In this document: piece by piece, positions 25,423 through 33,779 of the stretch
Layout of the letters: each line of letters begins with the position of its first letter
How positions within the stretch are numbered: the stretch's first letter is position 1
NCBI RefSeq assembly: GCF_025996515.1
Contig: NZ_BLRH01000060.1
Span: 930,001 to 994,000, forward strand
DNA from: Rhizohabitans arisaemae
GTDB lineage: Bacteria; Actinomycetota; Actinomycetes; Streptosporangiales; Streptosporangiaceae
DNA length: 64,000 bases
Direction of reading: 5' to 3'
Notes under the pieces: generated by a model
Told to the model about the DNA's origin: nothing
Seen by the model: only the letters and a program-made list of their open reading frames with translations
Database searches by the model: none
Translations under genes and position numbers: made by a program

Positions 25423-26069
25423 AATCGCTCCGCAACCGCTTCGTCGACGCCCCCGACTCCGTCGGCGCCCGGGCTCGCCAGCGCCGCTGGAACACCTTCA
25501 TGTCGATATTTCCTGATCTGACCGACATGACGGTCATCGACTTGGGCGGGACCGCCGAGTACTGGAAGCGGGCCCCGATCCGCCCCAAGCACGTGCACAT
25601 CGTCAACCTCGACCCGGTCCCCGACGACCTGCCGGACTGGGCCAGGGGTGACACCGCGGACGCCTGCGAGCTGCCCGAGTCGATCCTGTCCGGCTCCTAC
25701 GACCTGGTCATCTCCAACTCGGTGATCGAGCACGTGGGCGGGCACGTCCGGCGGCTGCAGTTCGCGGACGCCGTACACCGCCTCGCCGACCGGCACTGGA
25801 TCCAGTGCCCGTACCGCTACTTCCCGGTGGAGCCGCACGTGCTCTTCCCCGGCTTCCAGTTCCTGCCGGTGGCCGCGCGGGCCAGGATCGTGAAGAAGTG
25901 GCCGCTCGTGCACACCAACCCCGCCGACCGGGCGGGCGCGCTGCGGGACGCGATGGGGGTCGAACTGCTCTCCCTCACCGAGATGCGGTACTACTTCCCG
26001 GACTCCAAGCTCCATTTCGACCGGATGGCCGGCCTGGTGAAGTCCGTCATCGCGGTGAAGAACCGGTGA
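25419..26069 (+). CDS. Class I SAM methyltransferase-like protein
   Basis: 216 aa. The SAM-binding strand is MTVIDLGGTAEYWKRA, weaker than usual (GG instead of G.G.G), followed by VHIVNLDP and a post-II motif YDLVISNSVIEHVGGHVRRLQFADAV, which is strongly methyltransferase-like. HWIQCPYRYFPVEPHVLFPGFQFLP follows. This set is common in small methyltransferase-like proteins of polysaccharide clusters. ATG 25419 overlaps the previous stop, and the stop overlaps the WecG-like start. It may O-methylate a sugar or glycan end; the target is unknown. Confidence 0.75.
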   Translation: MKSLRNRFVDAPDSVGARARQRRWNTFMSIFPDLTDMTVIDLGGTAEYWKRAPIRPKHVHIVNLDPVPDDLPDWARGDTADACELPESILSGSYDLVISNSVIEHVGGHVRRLQFADAVHRLADRHWIQCPYRYFPVEPHVLFPGFQFLPVAARARIVKKWPLVHTNPADRAGALRDAMGVELLSLTEMRYYFPDSKLHFDRMAGLVKSVIAVKNR

Positions 26070-26845
26070 CCACCCGGGTCGAGGTCCTCGGCACCCCGGT
26101 GGACACGGTCACCATGGGGGAGGCGGTCTGGCGCTGCGTCGACGCCGCGGAACGCGGTGAGTCGCTCACGGTCGGCGCGGTCAACGCCGCGAAGATCGTC
26201 AAGATGCGGCGGGACCTGCCGCTGCGCGAGGCCGTGGTCGGCTGCGGCCTGATCGTGGCGGACGGCCAGGCCGTCGTCTGGGCCGGGCGGATGCTCGGCC
26301 TGCGTTTCCCGCACCGGGTCACCGGCATCGACCTGCTCGTCGAGCTGCTGGGGACCGCCGCCGAGCGCGGGCTCCGAGTGTACTTCCTCGGTGCCAAGCA
26401 GGAGACCCTGGACATCATGATCGCCCAGCTCAGGGAGCGGCATCCGACCCTTCAGATCGCGGGGAGCAGGAACGGCTACTTCACCGACGAGCAGGCCCCC
26501 CAGGTGGCGGACGAGATCAGGCGGACCCGGCCCGACCTGCTCTTCCTCGGGATGCCCTCCCCCAAGAAGGAGCGCTTCTGCGCGGACTACGGCCCCCGTA
26601 CCGGGGCCCGGGTGATCCACGGGGTGGGCGGCTCCTTCGACGTCCTCGCCGGGGACGTCCGCCGGGCACCCGGCTGGTCCCAGCGGTTCGGGCTCGAATG
26701 GTTCTACCGGATGATTCAAGAGCCGGTCCGCCTCGGCCCCCGTTATCTCACCACCAATGCGGCGTTCCTCTGGATGCTCGCGGTCGCGCTTTTGCGCCGC
26801 CTGTTCACCCCACGGCGCGGGCGCCCTAGTTCCCAGCACCATTGA
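26066..26845 (+). CDS. WecG/TagA/CpsF family glycosyltransferase
   Basis: 259 aa, full length. Family motifs: TVGAVNAAKIVKM (catalytic Thr/Asn region), GLIVADGQAVVWAGRMLG (catalytic Asp), RVTGIDLLVELL, VYFLGAKQETLDIM and LLFLGMPSPKKERF. Relatives transfer ManNAc or ManNAcA from UDP to a lipid-linked GlcNAc, giving the second residue of wall or capsule repeat units. It closes the amino-sugar operon and overlaps the methyltransferase stop (GTGA). The C-terminus is hydrophobic then basic (LRRLFTPRRGR), as in membrane-targeted TagA. Confidence 0.9.
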   Translation: MTTRVEVLGTPVDTVTMGEAVWRCVDAAERGESLTVGAVNAAKIVKMRRDLPLREAVVGCGLIVADGQAVVWAGRMLGLRFPHRVTGIDLLVELLGTAAERGLRVYFLGAKQETLDIMIAQLRERHPTLQIAGSRNGYFTDEQAPQVADEIRRTRPDLLFLGMPSPKKERFCADYGPRTGARVIHGVGGSFDVLAGDVRRAPGWSQRFGLEWFYRMIQEPVRLGPRYLTTNAAFLWMLAVALLRRLFTPRRGRPSSQHH

Positions 26846-27053
26846 GCGGAAGGCACGGATCTTAAGGACACCTTTTCTCAACGAATTGACAGTTTTCACG
26901 GAATGTTGCCGAGGACTTCGGCCACATGTCGTTTCCTAATGTCCGCCGAAGAATCCCCGGCCTCAACCGCGTAAATCCAGGCGTGCCGGAACGCGTAGGA
27001 AAAGCGTAGTCTGACGGCGGGTTTTGCAATGCGGCGAGGGTTAGGGGATAGGG
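26846..27053. promoter_or_regulatory. Promoter region of the asparagine-synthase-like gene
   Basis: 208 bp with AT-rich stretches (CTTTTCTCAACGAATTGACAG). A possible -10 TAGTCT lies near 27008, and GGGGATAGGG is a ribosome site directly before ATG 27054. No gene seen. Confidence 0.4.
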
Positions 27054-28883
27054 ATGCGCGTCTTTCTGGCCATCGCCTCCAAACAAGGCGGGAAGAGCAT
27101 CTCCGAAATCGCGTCGGCGGCGGCCGAGGCCGGGATCCGGACGGCCTTCCCCGTCCCCGCCCAGACCGTGACCCACGAGGCCTGGCGCTCGGCCCGTTCC
27201 GACGTCGCCCTGCTGGCCTGGTCGAACGAGCCGGGCCAGCCGAGCCTGCTCGCACCCGGGCGGGACCGGGTGACCGCGGTCAACGGGTACCTCGCCGACC
27301 CGGTCGACCTGCGGATGCTGCCCACCATGGACGTCGGCCGGACCGACCTGAGCCAGGTGGGCGGATGCTTCGCGGTCTTCCAGGCCGGCGAGTCCGGGGT
27401 GAGCGCGGTCACCGGCGCCACCCGGGCCTGCCCCGTCTTCCACGCCGAGACACGCCACCTCCACGTGATCGGCACCCGGGCCCTCCTGGTGCACCTGGTG
27501 GCCCGGGCCGCCGAAAGCGGTTCCACCTTCGCCGCACCGCAGTGGGACGTGCTCGCGCTCCAATCCATGATCCGGCAGGGGTACTTCGTCTCGGACGAGA
27601 CCCCGTTCCGCGGGGTACGGGCCGTGCCGCCCGGCGGAGGCGTCCACATCGAGAACGGCCGGCGGACCCTGCTCTCCCCCGGCCTGCCCACCGCCGAGCC
27701 GGTGGGCGCGCGGCAGCGCCGTACCCAGGTCGCCGAACTCGCCGCCGCGCTGATCGACTCGGTCGCACCGCTCCGCAGCGCCGGAGCCCCGGTGCGCCTG
27801 GCCCTCACCGGCGGCCGGGACAGCCGGTTGATCGCGGCGCTGCTGCACGCGGCGAAGGTGCCGTTCCAGGCCACCACCTACGGCCTGGAGGACAGTCCCG
27901 ACGTCGCGATCGCCCGGCTCGTCGCCACCAGGCTCGGGATCGAGCACCAGGTGGTGGCGCCCACCCAGGCCGAGCACGAGCGGGAGATCGTCGTCGCGCA
28001 CCCGCTCGACCGGACTTTGGACGTGCTCCGGGTCTGCGAGGGGATGTCCTCGGCCTACGAGAGCATCGTGGGCTACGAGCCGTACAGCGGCAAACCCACC
28101 ACATCCGGCCAGAGCGGGGAGATCCTGCGCGGCGGCTTCCTCTGCGGGATGTCGTCGATCGCCCCGCCCGCACTGGAGCGCAAGGTCCACGACCTCTTCC
28201 TGAACGACGCCGAGCTCTTCACCCAGGAGGCCAACGAGCACGCCGCGGCGCTCGCCGACCCCTGGCTGACCCGGGTACGGGCGAACGGCCCCGAAGTCCT
28301 CGACCACATGTACCTGGCCTTCCGGGTCGGCCGATGGCACGCCGGGGCGCGGGCCGGCGCGCTCCGCCGGGGCACCCCCGTCCAGCCGTTCCTGGACAAC
28401 CGGGTCGCCCGCCTCGCCCTCGCCCTGGACCCGGTGTGGCGCCGGTCCGAAGCCGTGGTCCACGCCCTGATCGAGGGGTTCACGCCGGGGCTCACCGAGA
28501 TCCCGCTGGAGGGCCGGGCGTGGCGGTTCCTCGGGGAGAGCCCGGACGACTCCTGGTCCAAGGTCCGGCGCCGGATCCGGCGGCACATGGGGAACGGCTC
28601 CGCGCCGCCCGCCCCGCCGCCCCGACCGGCGCCGCCGCGCAAGTCCTGGAACTGGCGGGCGCACGGCGATCTCAGCAGGATCCTGCTCCGGGGCGTCGCC
28701 CGGTCCGAGGCGCTGAGCACGATCGTCGACCTGGACCGGGTCCACGCCGTGTTCGGGGACGCCGCGATCGGCCGGCCGGGCCTGGCGTGGAACCTCTACA
28801 CCGTCGCCGCGCTGCTCACCGAGGGTCTGGACCCCCCGGTTCTGCCGCCGCAGGAGCGGCTGCGGATCCCGATCCCGGACTGA
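27054..28883 (+). CDS. Asparagine-synthase-like amidotransferase homologue without N-terminal Cys
   Basis: 609 aa. The C-terminal domain has the ATP-pyrophosphatase loop LALTGGRDSRL (251-258), close to SGGxDS of AsnB, and later PFLDNRVARLAL, the conserved D-N-R segment. The N-terminal 220 residues align in position with the glutaminase domain (VGGCFAVFQAG; FRGVRAVPPGGGVHIENG), but the mature N-terminus lacks the catalytic Cys2, so glutamine-dependent ammonia release is unlikely. A Pro/Ala-rich linker (about 520-532) interrupts the C-terminus. Related proteins occur in exopolysaccharide and lasso-peptide clusters, forming acyl-adenylates. It probably adenylates a carboxylate, such as a uronic acid, for amide formation; this is inferred. 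Confidence 0.8.
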   Translation: MRVFLAIASKQGGKSISEIASAAAEAGIRTAFPVPAQTVTHEAWRSARSDVALLAWSNEPGQPSLLAPGRDRVTAVNGYLADPVDLRMLPTMDVGRTDLSQVGGCFAVFQAGESGVSAVTGATRACPVFHAETRHLHVIGTRALLVHLVARAAESGSTFAAPQWDVLALQSMIRQGYFVSDETPFRGVRAVPPGGGVHIENGRRTLLSPGLPTAEPVGARQRRTQVAELAAALIDSVAPLRSAGAPVRLALTGGRDSRLIAALLHAAKVPFQATTYGLEDSPDVAIARLVATRLGIEHQVVAPTQAEHEREIVVAHPLDRTLDVLRVCEGMSSAYESIVGYEPYSGKPTTSGQSGEILRGGFLCGMSSIAPPALERKVHDLFLNDAELFTQEANEHAAALADPWLTRVRANGPEVLDHMYLAFRVGRWHAGARAGALRRGTPVQPFLDNRVARLALALDPVWRRSEAVVHALIEGFTPGLTEIPLEGRAWRFLGESPDDSWSKVRRRIRRHMGNGSAPPAPPPRPAPPRKSWNWRAHGDLSRILLRGVARSEALSTIVDLDRVHAVFGDAAIGRPGLAWNLYTVAALLTEGLDPPVLPPQERLRIPIPD

Positions 28884-28886
28884 GCC

Positions 28887-29810
28887 CTACGGCTCCGGTA
28901 CGGGCTCGCCGGTGTCCTCCCAGACGTTGCCCCGCCACTCGTTGCCCTTGCCCTTGGCATCCCAGCGCGAGGTGTGTCCCCAGCCGCCGCCCTTGGGGTA
29001 GATCCGGCGGCTGAACGTGTTGTTGATGATCTTCACGTTGTAGGAGACACCGTACTTGCCGCCCCCGCCGTAGAGGGCGTAGGAGCCGCCGCCGAGCAGG
29101 TTGTTCTCCATGATCGTGTTGTGGGTGACGCCGTCGAACTGGAAGAGGGCGATCGCCGCGGTCTGGTTGAGGCTGTTCAGCACGGTGTTGTGTCGGATGA
29201 TCAACTGCCTCCCCTGCGGCTGGCCGCCGCGCGCCCAGATCAGGTCGGTGTGATCCCCCTCGAAGAAGACCGGATCGTGGAAGTAGTTGTCCTCGATCAC
29301 ACCCTCCTGGGTGTTCACCGCGGCCTGCATGGTGTGGATGTCGGTCCGCCGGACGGTCATCATGCCGCCCTTGTTCATGATCCCGACGGAGAGCCGCCGC
29401 TTGCCGGTCCCGGAGATCTCGGTGTCCTCCACCGTGAGTCCCTCGAAGCCCTCCCGCTGGATGACCGCCCAGTAGTCGCCGGGATTGAGGATCTTGGTTC
29501 TGCGGATCGTCACGTTGTTCGCGGCCACCACGATGTCGCCGTAGAGGAAGGCACCGTCGATCACCGTGCCGTCCTTGTCGATCACCATGGACTTGATCCG
29601 CTTGAGCTGGACGCCCTTGGGGACCCCGGTGTTGCGGGAGTTCGGCCACTTGTCCGGGAGCTTTCCGCCCGCCTCCTTACGCGGCTTGATGCTGGGGACG
29701 GGGGGAAACTCATCCGCTTCGGGCGGCGGCTCGGACTGGCAGCCCGTGAGCGCGACGAGAAGAACGGCGGCCAGGAGCAGCCGCGGTCGCCTGGTCACCG
29801 CTTGGGCCAC
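28887..29810 (-). CDS. Right-handed beta-helix lipoprotein
   Basis: 307 aa. Lipoprotein signal with lipobox ALTGC (C24 if GTG 29810 is used; GTG four codons later also fits). The mature part has an acidic/Pro-rich linker and then parallel beta-helix repeats (GTVIDGAFLYGDIVVAANNVTIRRTKI; GLTVEDTEISGTG; GVIEDNYFHDP; LIIRHNTVLNS; NTIMENNLLGG; VKIINNTFS), as in pectate-lyase-like and mannuronan-epimerase-like proteins. It could bind, cleave or epimerise the extracellular polymer. Catalytic residues were not identified. Its end lies three bases from the converging neighbour. Confidence 0.8.
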   Translation of the reverse strand: MAQAVTRRPRLLLAAVLLVALTGCQSEPPPEADEFPPVPSIKPRKEAGGKLPDKWPNSRNTGVPKGVQLKRIKSMVIDKDGTVIDGAFLYGDIVVAANNVTIRRTKILNPGDYWAVIQREGFEGLTVEDTEISGTGKRRLSVGIMNKGGMMTVRRTDIHTMQAAVNTQEGVIEDNYFHDPVFFEGDHTDLIWARGGQPQGRQLIIRHNTVLNSLNQTAAIALFQFDGVTHNTIMENNLLGGGSYALYGGGGKYGVSYNVKIINNTFSRRIYPKGGGWGHTSRWDAKGKGNEWRGNVWEDTGEPVPEP

Positions 29811-29855
29811 CCCATCCGGTGGGGATCCCCGGGGGTCTGCGGCATGGGTGACTCC

Positions 29856-30494
29856 TTAGGTGGTTCTGACCAAGCGCGTGAACATCGAGCGGGTCCCGAA
29901 CCGCTCCGCGATCATGACGCCGGTGACCAGGGCGATGAAGCCGATCGCCGAGATCGCGAAAATCGTACGCGACTTGCGACTGCTGATCGGGGTCGCCGAC
30001 AGGGTGCCTTCGGCGAGCCGGGTGGTGATGAAGGTGCCCTTCCTCGTCAGCGCCGCCCGCTGCCGGGCCTGAAGGTCGTTCCGGAGCGCGGACACCGCCG
30101 CGTCCCTGGTCCGGTCCGCGACCGCGGGGTCCCGGTCGTACACCCTGATCGTGATGTACGGCTTGTTGTAGTACGGAACCTCTTCATTCCCCAGATTGGC
30201 GATCTTGGCGGTGAAGTCCACCGTGCCGCCGAGCTTGCGGACCTCGGCCAGCCCCTGCGGACCGGTCAGGTAGAGGTGCGACACATAGGTGACGAAGATG
30301 AGCTCGACGGAGAACCTCTCATAGGCGTCGACGGTCTCCTTGCTCGTCGGCTTTCTGAACTGAACCTCGGCGATGCTCTGATAGAGCGGCGGCGCCGTCA
30401 GCACGAAATAGCCGACAATCCCGGTCAACACCAAGATCGCCGAGCTTACCAGTCGATGACGCCAGAGGAGAATCACGATGTCACGGATGGTCAT
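29856..30494 (-). CDS. Short Wzz-type chain-length/export protein
   Basis: 212 aa. Two TM helices, about 15-34 (VSSAILVLTGIVGYFVL) and 177-198 (IFAISAIGFIALVTGVM), flank an external domain with PPLYQSIAEVQFRKP just after TM1, the usual Wzz pattern (P-x2-Y.s.a.v). There is no cytoplasmic kinase. It stands divergent to the second Wzz-type gene at 30659, with which it may form a hetero-oligomer. The beta-helix lipoprotein gene follows 45 bases after its stop. Confidence 0.8.
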   Translation of the reverse strand: MTIRDIVILLWRHRLVSSAILVLTGIVGYFVLTAPPLYQSIAEVQFRKPTSKETVDAYERFSVELIFVTYVSHLYLTGPQGLAEVRKLGGTVDFTAKIANLGNEEVPYYNKPYITIRVYDRDPAVADRTRDAAVSALRNDLQARQRAALTRKGTFITTRLAEGTLSATPISSRKSRTIFAISAIGFIALVTGVMIAERFGTRSMFTRLVRTT

Positions 30495-30658
30495 CGCTCT
30501 TTATCCTCCTCAAATGGTCGATGCAGCTTACTCTTCGCGTGGTTCGGAAGCTCGATGTCACCTATGCTAGGGGTTATTCGTCGAGGACCTATCTTGTGCA
30601 ATGACGGGGTATTACCTCCGCCCCGCGTTTAGTGCCGCAAGCGGGCAGAAGGGGAACA
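30495..30658. promoter_or_regulatory. Divergent promoter region between two Wzz-type genes
   Basis: 164 bp with TATGCTAGG (about 30563-30571), a plausible -10 for the plus-strand operon, and TCTTTATCCTCCTCAAAT, whose complement provides GAGG ribosome-site sequence for the minus gene. Confidence 0.4.
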
Positions 30659-31681
30659 ATGGATCTGCTCGGAACGTTGCAGGCACTACGCCGGTGGTGG
30701 TGGGTCGCCTTGCTGCTGTTCTCCCTCAGCGTGTCCGGAGTCGGAGCCGCCTACGCCCTGCTGCCCTGGAGCTACGAATCCAAGGCCAACGTACTCTTTC
30801 TGCCGTCCATCAAGCAGGCCGAGGAGGCGGGAGGGAACGCCTACCTGGTATTCAGCGACTCGCTGAGAGTCTCCGCCGAGGTCACCGGACGCAACCTGTC
30901 CAGTGAGGCCACCGTCGAAGCCTTCGCCAACAAGGGGTTCGACGCCGAATACGAGATCAACCTGGCCACCGACTCCAACGGCCCCGTCCTGGACGTCGTC
31001 GTCACCGGGGACAACCCCGAAGTCACCTCGGCCACCCTCAAGGCGCTCCTGGACGAGGTCGGGCCGCGGCTCAACAGCCTGCAGACCGTGCAGGGCAAAT
31101 CACCCTCCAGCGAATCGCTCATCCGGACCCGGGTCATCGCCCAGACGGTGGAACCCCAGCGGGTCACCCAGGACAAGCTGCGCCTCCTCATCGTCATCGG
31201 GGTCGCCGGACTCCTCGTCACCATCGGCATCCCGGTCATGATCGAGGCGATGGCGGAGCGGCGCCGTATCGCCGAGAGCAGGCGCGCCCGGGTGGGCGTG
31301 CCCAGGAACAGCCGGCACCTGACGAACCAGGACCCGGCCCGGCCCGCGTCCGCCGTACGCGCCCCCACCGCTCCGGGATCCACGGCCGGGGTCGACCTGA
31401 GCGAGCCGTCGGCGGTCCGCCGTACCCAGGACATGCAGGTCATGCGACGCACGCCCGTCGAGCCCGCCACGCCCGAAGCCACCGGTGCCACCCCCGATCT
31501 GTGGACCAGCGCCGGAGACGCCGACACCATGAACATGCCGAGAATCGTGGTCGACCCGGAGCACAGCAGCCGGGTCAAGGTCGGCAACGGGTCCGTGAAC
31601 ACGGGTAAGCGCCGCCGCGAGATCCCGGCCAAGCCCGAGAACGAGCCGAACGCCTACAAGTTCGACGACGAGCGCCGCTAG
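30659..31681 (+). CDS. Wzz-type chain-length protein with long cytoplasmic tail
   Basis: 340 aa. TM1 about 13-35 (WWWVALLLFSLSVSGVGAAYALL) is followed by SYESKANVLFLPSIKQAEEAGGN (external domain). TM2 is about 174-196 (LLIVIGVAGLLVTIGIPVMIEAM). The last 140 residues are polar, basic and probably disordered, with no P-loop kinase. ATG 30659 is chosen over 30632 for its GAAGGGG site. The gene is immediately upstream of a Wzy-like polymerase (5-base gap), fitting a co-polymerase that sets chain length. Confidence 0.82.
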   Translation: MDLLGTLQALRRWWWVALLLFSLSVSGVGAAYALLPWSYESKANVLFLPSIKQAEEAGGNAYLVFSDSLRVSAEVTGRNLSSEATVEAFANKGFDAEYEINLATDSNGPVLDVVVTGDNPEVTSATLKALLDEVGPRLNSLQTVQGKSPSSESLIRTRVIAQTVEPQRVTQDKLRLLIVIGVAGLLVTIGIPVMIEAMAERRRIAESRRARVGVPRNSRHLTNQDPARPASAVRAPTAPGSTAGVDLSEPSAVRRTQDMQVMRRTPVEPATPEATGATPDLWTSAGDADTMNMPRIVVDPEHSSRVKVGNGSVNTGKRRREIPAKPENEPNAYKFDDERR

Positions 31682-31686
31682 CCGCC

Positions 31687-33009
31687 GTGCACCCAGCCCC
31701 ACAGCCGATGACCCGCACCACCTCGGTGGTGGTGCTGACCATCTACATGGCGGTCCTGCTCCTGGTGCCGTCCAGGTTCGTCTTCGCCCCGCTCGGGGCC
31801 GCCGGCACCCCCGCCGGCATGCTCGCGTGCGTCCTGCTGCTCTGGTACATCATGGCGTGGCTGAGCCCCCGCTCGGCCGCCGTGGTCCGGGAACGGCAGC
31901 CGATGCGGCTCGCCATGGGGCTCTTCCTCGCCGCCGCGCTGGCCAGCTACGCCGCCGCGGTGGCCCGCCCCCTGGAGACCATCGAGCTCAACGCGGTCGA
32001 CCGCGGCATGATCACGGTCCTCGGCTGGACCGGGGTGGTGCTGCTCGCCGCGGACAGCATCGACCGGATGGAGAACCTGGAGCGGATCCGGCGGCGGCTG
32101 GTCGCCTTCGGCACCTTCCTGGCCATCATCGGCATCCTGCAGTACCTGTTCGGGCTGGACATCTCCCAATACATCAGGATCCCCGGGCTCGCCCAGCAAG
32201 GCGACTACGCCTCGCTGCTCAGCCGGGACAACCTGCGCAGACCGGCCGGAACCTCACTCCACCCGCTCGAATTCGGCATGGTGCTCGGCATGCTGATCCC
32301 GCTCGCCATCCACGGGGCCAGATACGCGCCCGACGGCAAACGCGGCCGAAGATGGCTGCAAGTCGGCCTGATCACGATGGCGATGTTCATGACCGTGTCC
32401 CGCTCCGCCTTCATGGCCCTCGGCATCGCCCTCGTCATCATCCTGCCGCTCTGGACCAAGCAGGAACGCCGCAAGGCCTACCTCGTCGGCTTCCTCTTCC
32501 TCGCGGCCGTCCAAGGCCTCGCCCCCGGCCTCGTCGGCACCCTGCGACGACTGGTCTCCAACATCGGCACCGACGGCAGCACCCGATTCCGCCTGCAGGA
32601 CTACGACGCGGTCTTCTACTACTTCCCGCAGCACCCGTGGTTCGGCCGCGGCTTCGCCACCTGGCTCCCCAAGCAGTACCGCATCCTGGACAACCAGTAC
32701 CTCGTCTCACTCCTCGACATCGGGCTGCTCGGGGTGGTGGCCCTCATCTCCCTGTTCGTCCACTCCTGGGTGATGGCCCGCTCAGTCCGCAAACGCTGCG
32801 AAGACCCGGCCGTCCAGCACCTGGCCCAATGCTTCGCCGCGATCATCGCGATGGCCGCGTTCACCTTCGGCACCTACGACACGTTCGCCTTCCCGATGGC
32901 CTCCGGCATGACCTTCCTCATGTTCGGCCTCTGCGGCGCCCTCTGGCGCCTCATCCGCGTCCCCGCCATCGCCCGCCAACGAGCCCGAGAACTGGTCCTA
33001 GCCAGTTAA
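31687..33009 (+). CDS. O-antigen polymerase/ligase-like membrane protein (second Wzy type)
   Basis: 440 aa with about ten to twelve TM helices. Diagnostic O-antigen ligase/Wzy segments: GTSLHPLEFGMVLGMLIPLAI (conserved G-x2-x-P-x2-x-G), TVSRSAFMALGIALVII (Arg-rich S-R-S/T motif), FPQHPWFGRGFATW (GxG motif region) and DNQYLVSLLDIGLLGVVALI. It would polymerise lipid-linked units or transfer them to an acceptor. It pairs naturally with the upstream Wzz-type gene and with the flippase at 33780-35246. The 770 bp after it are non-coding. Confidence 0.85.
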   Translation: MHPAPQPMTRTTSVVVLTIYMAVLLLVPSRFVFAPLGAAGTPAGMLACVLLLWYIMAWLSPRSAAVVRERQPMRLAMGLFLAAALASYAAAVARPLETIELNAVDRGMITVLGWTGVVLLAADSIDRMENLERIRRRLVAFGTFLAIIGILQYLFGLDISQYIRIPGLAQQGDYASLLSRDNLRRPAGTSLHPLEFGMVLGMLIPLAIHGARYAPDGKRGRRWLQVGLITMAMFMTVSRSAFMALGIALVIILPLWTKQERRKAYLVGFLFLAAVQGLAPGLVGTLRRLVSNIGTDGSTRFRLQDYDAVFYYFPQHPWFGRGFATWLPKQYRILDNQYLVSLLDIGLLGVVALISLFVHSWVMARSVRKRCEDPAVQHLAQCFAAIIAMAAFTFGTYDTFAFPMASGMTFLMFGLCGALWRLIRVPAIARQRARELVLAS

Positions 33010-33113
33010 CGGCCGCCGGGCCTCACCACGGGATCTTGAGTTACAGGTACGGCCTGAGGCCGCCAGCCGTTAGCCGGAAGGCGCCTACGGGGTTCCCGGG
33101 GGCTCGTAGGCGC

Positions 33114-33355
33114 GGTCCGGGTGACAACAACGCACGTGGGGACCGTGTTAAGCGAGGTCGCCGTCAAGAGCCAGTATTTTCTGGCCGAGCCTCCGCTCGG
33201 CCGGCTCGAAACGCCGGTGACCCGCGTCTTCCCTCCTAGTCGTCGCCGCCGACGCGACGACGCCGTCGTCAGTCCAGATCGCGGGGGCGTTTCGAGCGCG
33301 CATGTGGCTGACCCGTAAGAGAGGGCCGGGCAAGACCACAGCCAGCAAGCCGAGG
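33114..33355 (+). repeat. Direct repeat unit 1 with long hairpin arm
   Basis: Starts GGTCCGGGTGACAACAACGC; the first 95 bases match unit 2 (33619 on) at about 95%. After GGCTCG it carries a 100-base nested hairpin arm absent from unit 2, then rejoins at GACCCGTAAGAGAGGGC. Similarity fades after AGCC..AAGCC. Confidence 0.85.
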
Positions 33356-33618
33356 TCTCCTACACGGTTCCCGGGTGCTGGTTGTAAGTGTGGCTGGATG
33401 CTAGGTGCCCAAGGCGCTACATCCGCACTTCTCGCGCCGCGCTCTTGGCGGCGCGAGAATGCGCGCGGCGGTTCGCGCCGGACGCTCTATGTCCGGTGCG
33501 AACCGACCGCGGTCGATGTCAGAAAACACAGGCTTGTAAGAGTGCCTTCTCTTAAGGCGGTCCGCACGTCCGTGGTTGCAACCGGGGGCCACAACCGCCC
33601 GCCCGGTCAGGTAGGCAG

Positions 33619-33765
33619 GGTCAGGGTGACAACAACGCACGTGGGGACCGTGTTAGGCGAGGTCGCCGTCAAGAGCCTGTATTTTTTGGCCGAGCCTCCG
33701 CTCGGCCGGCTCGTGCCCGACCCGTAAGAGAGGGCGGGGCGGGGCTCTAGCCGGTAAGCCCGGGT
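33619..33765 (+). repeat. Direct repeat unit 2 with short arm
   Basis: Starts GGTCAGGGTGACAACAACGC. The long arm of unit 1 is replaced by a short GGCTCG-TGCC-CGACCC stem-loop. GACCCGTAAGAGAGGGC follows. The offset between units is 505 bp. It ends about 15 bases before the stop of the converging flippase gene. Confidence 0.85.
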
Positions 33766-33779
33766 TGCCCTGACCGCAC

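Larger units (their letters stand above)
33041..33775 (+). ncRNA. Candidate structured non-coding RNA region (orientation unproven)
   Basis: No credible CDS in 735 bp, but dense perfect inverted repeats: 9 bp (33081-33089/33105-33113); CCGAGC-CTCC-GCTCGG (33185-33200 and again 33690-33705); 12 bp (33204-33215/33286-33297) enclosing 8 bp (33239-33246/33254-33261); 12 bp with 7-nt loop (33429-33440/33448-33459); 14 bp with one G-U and a 7-nt loop (33470-33483/33491-33504); and 5 bp (33544-33548/33554-33558). A diverged direct repeat differs mainly in the length of one hairpin arm, which is how paralogous RNAs differ. I could not match it to tmRNA, RNase P, 6S, or group I/II introns. The plus strand is a guess. 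Confidence 0.4.

Noticed and set aside
33114-33765. CRISPR array or insertion-sequence ends
   Set aside because: Only two copies in the same orientation, no transposase, no target duplication found; internal hairpins fit an RNA better.
33041-33775. RNase P RNA, tmRNA, 6S RNA or self-splicing intron
   Set aside because: I could not find the conserved cores of any of these (for example the tmRNA tag frame or group II domain V).
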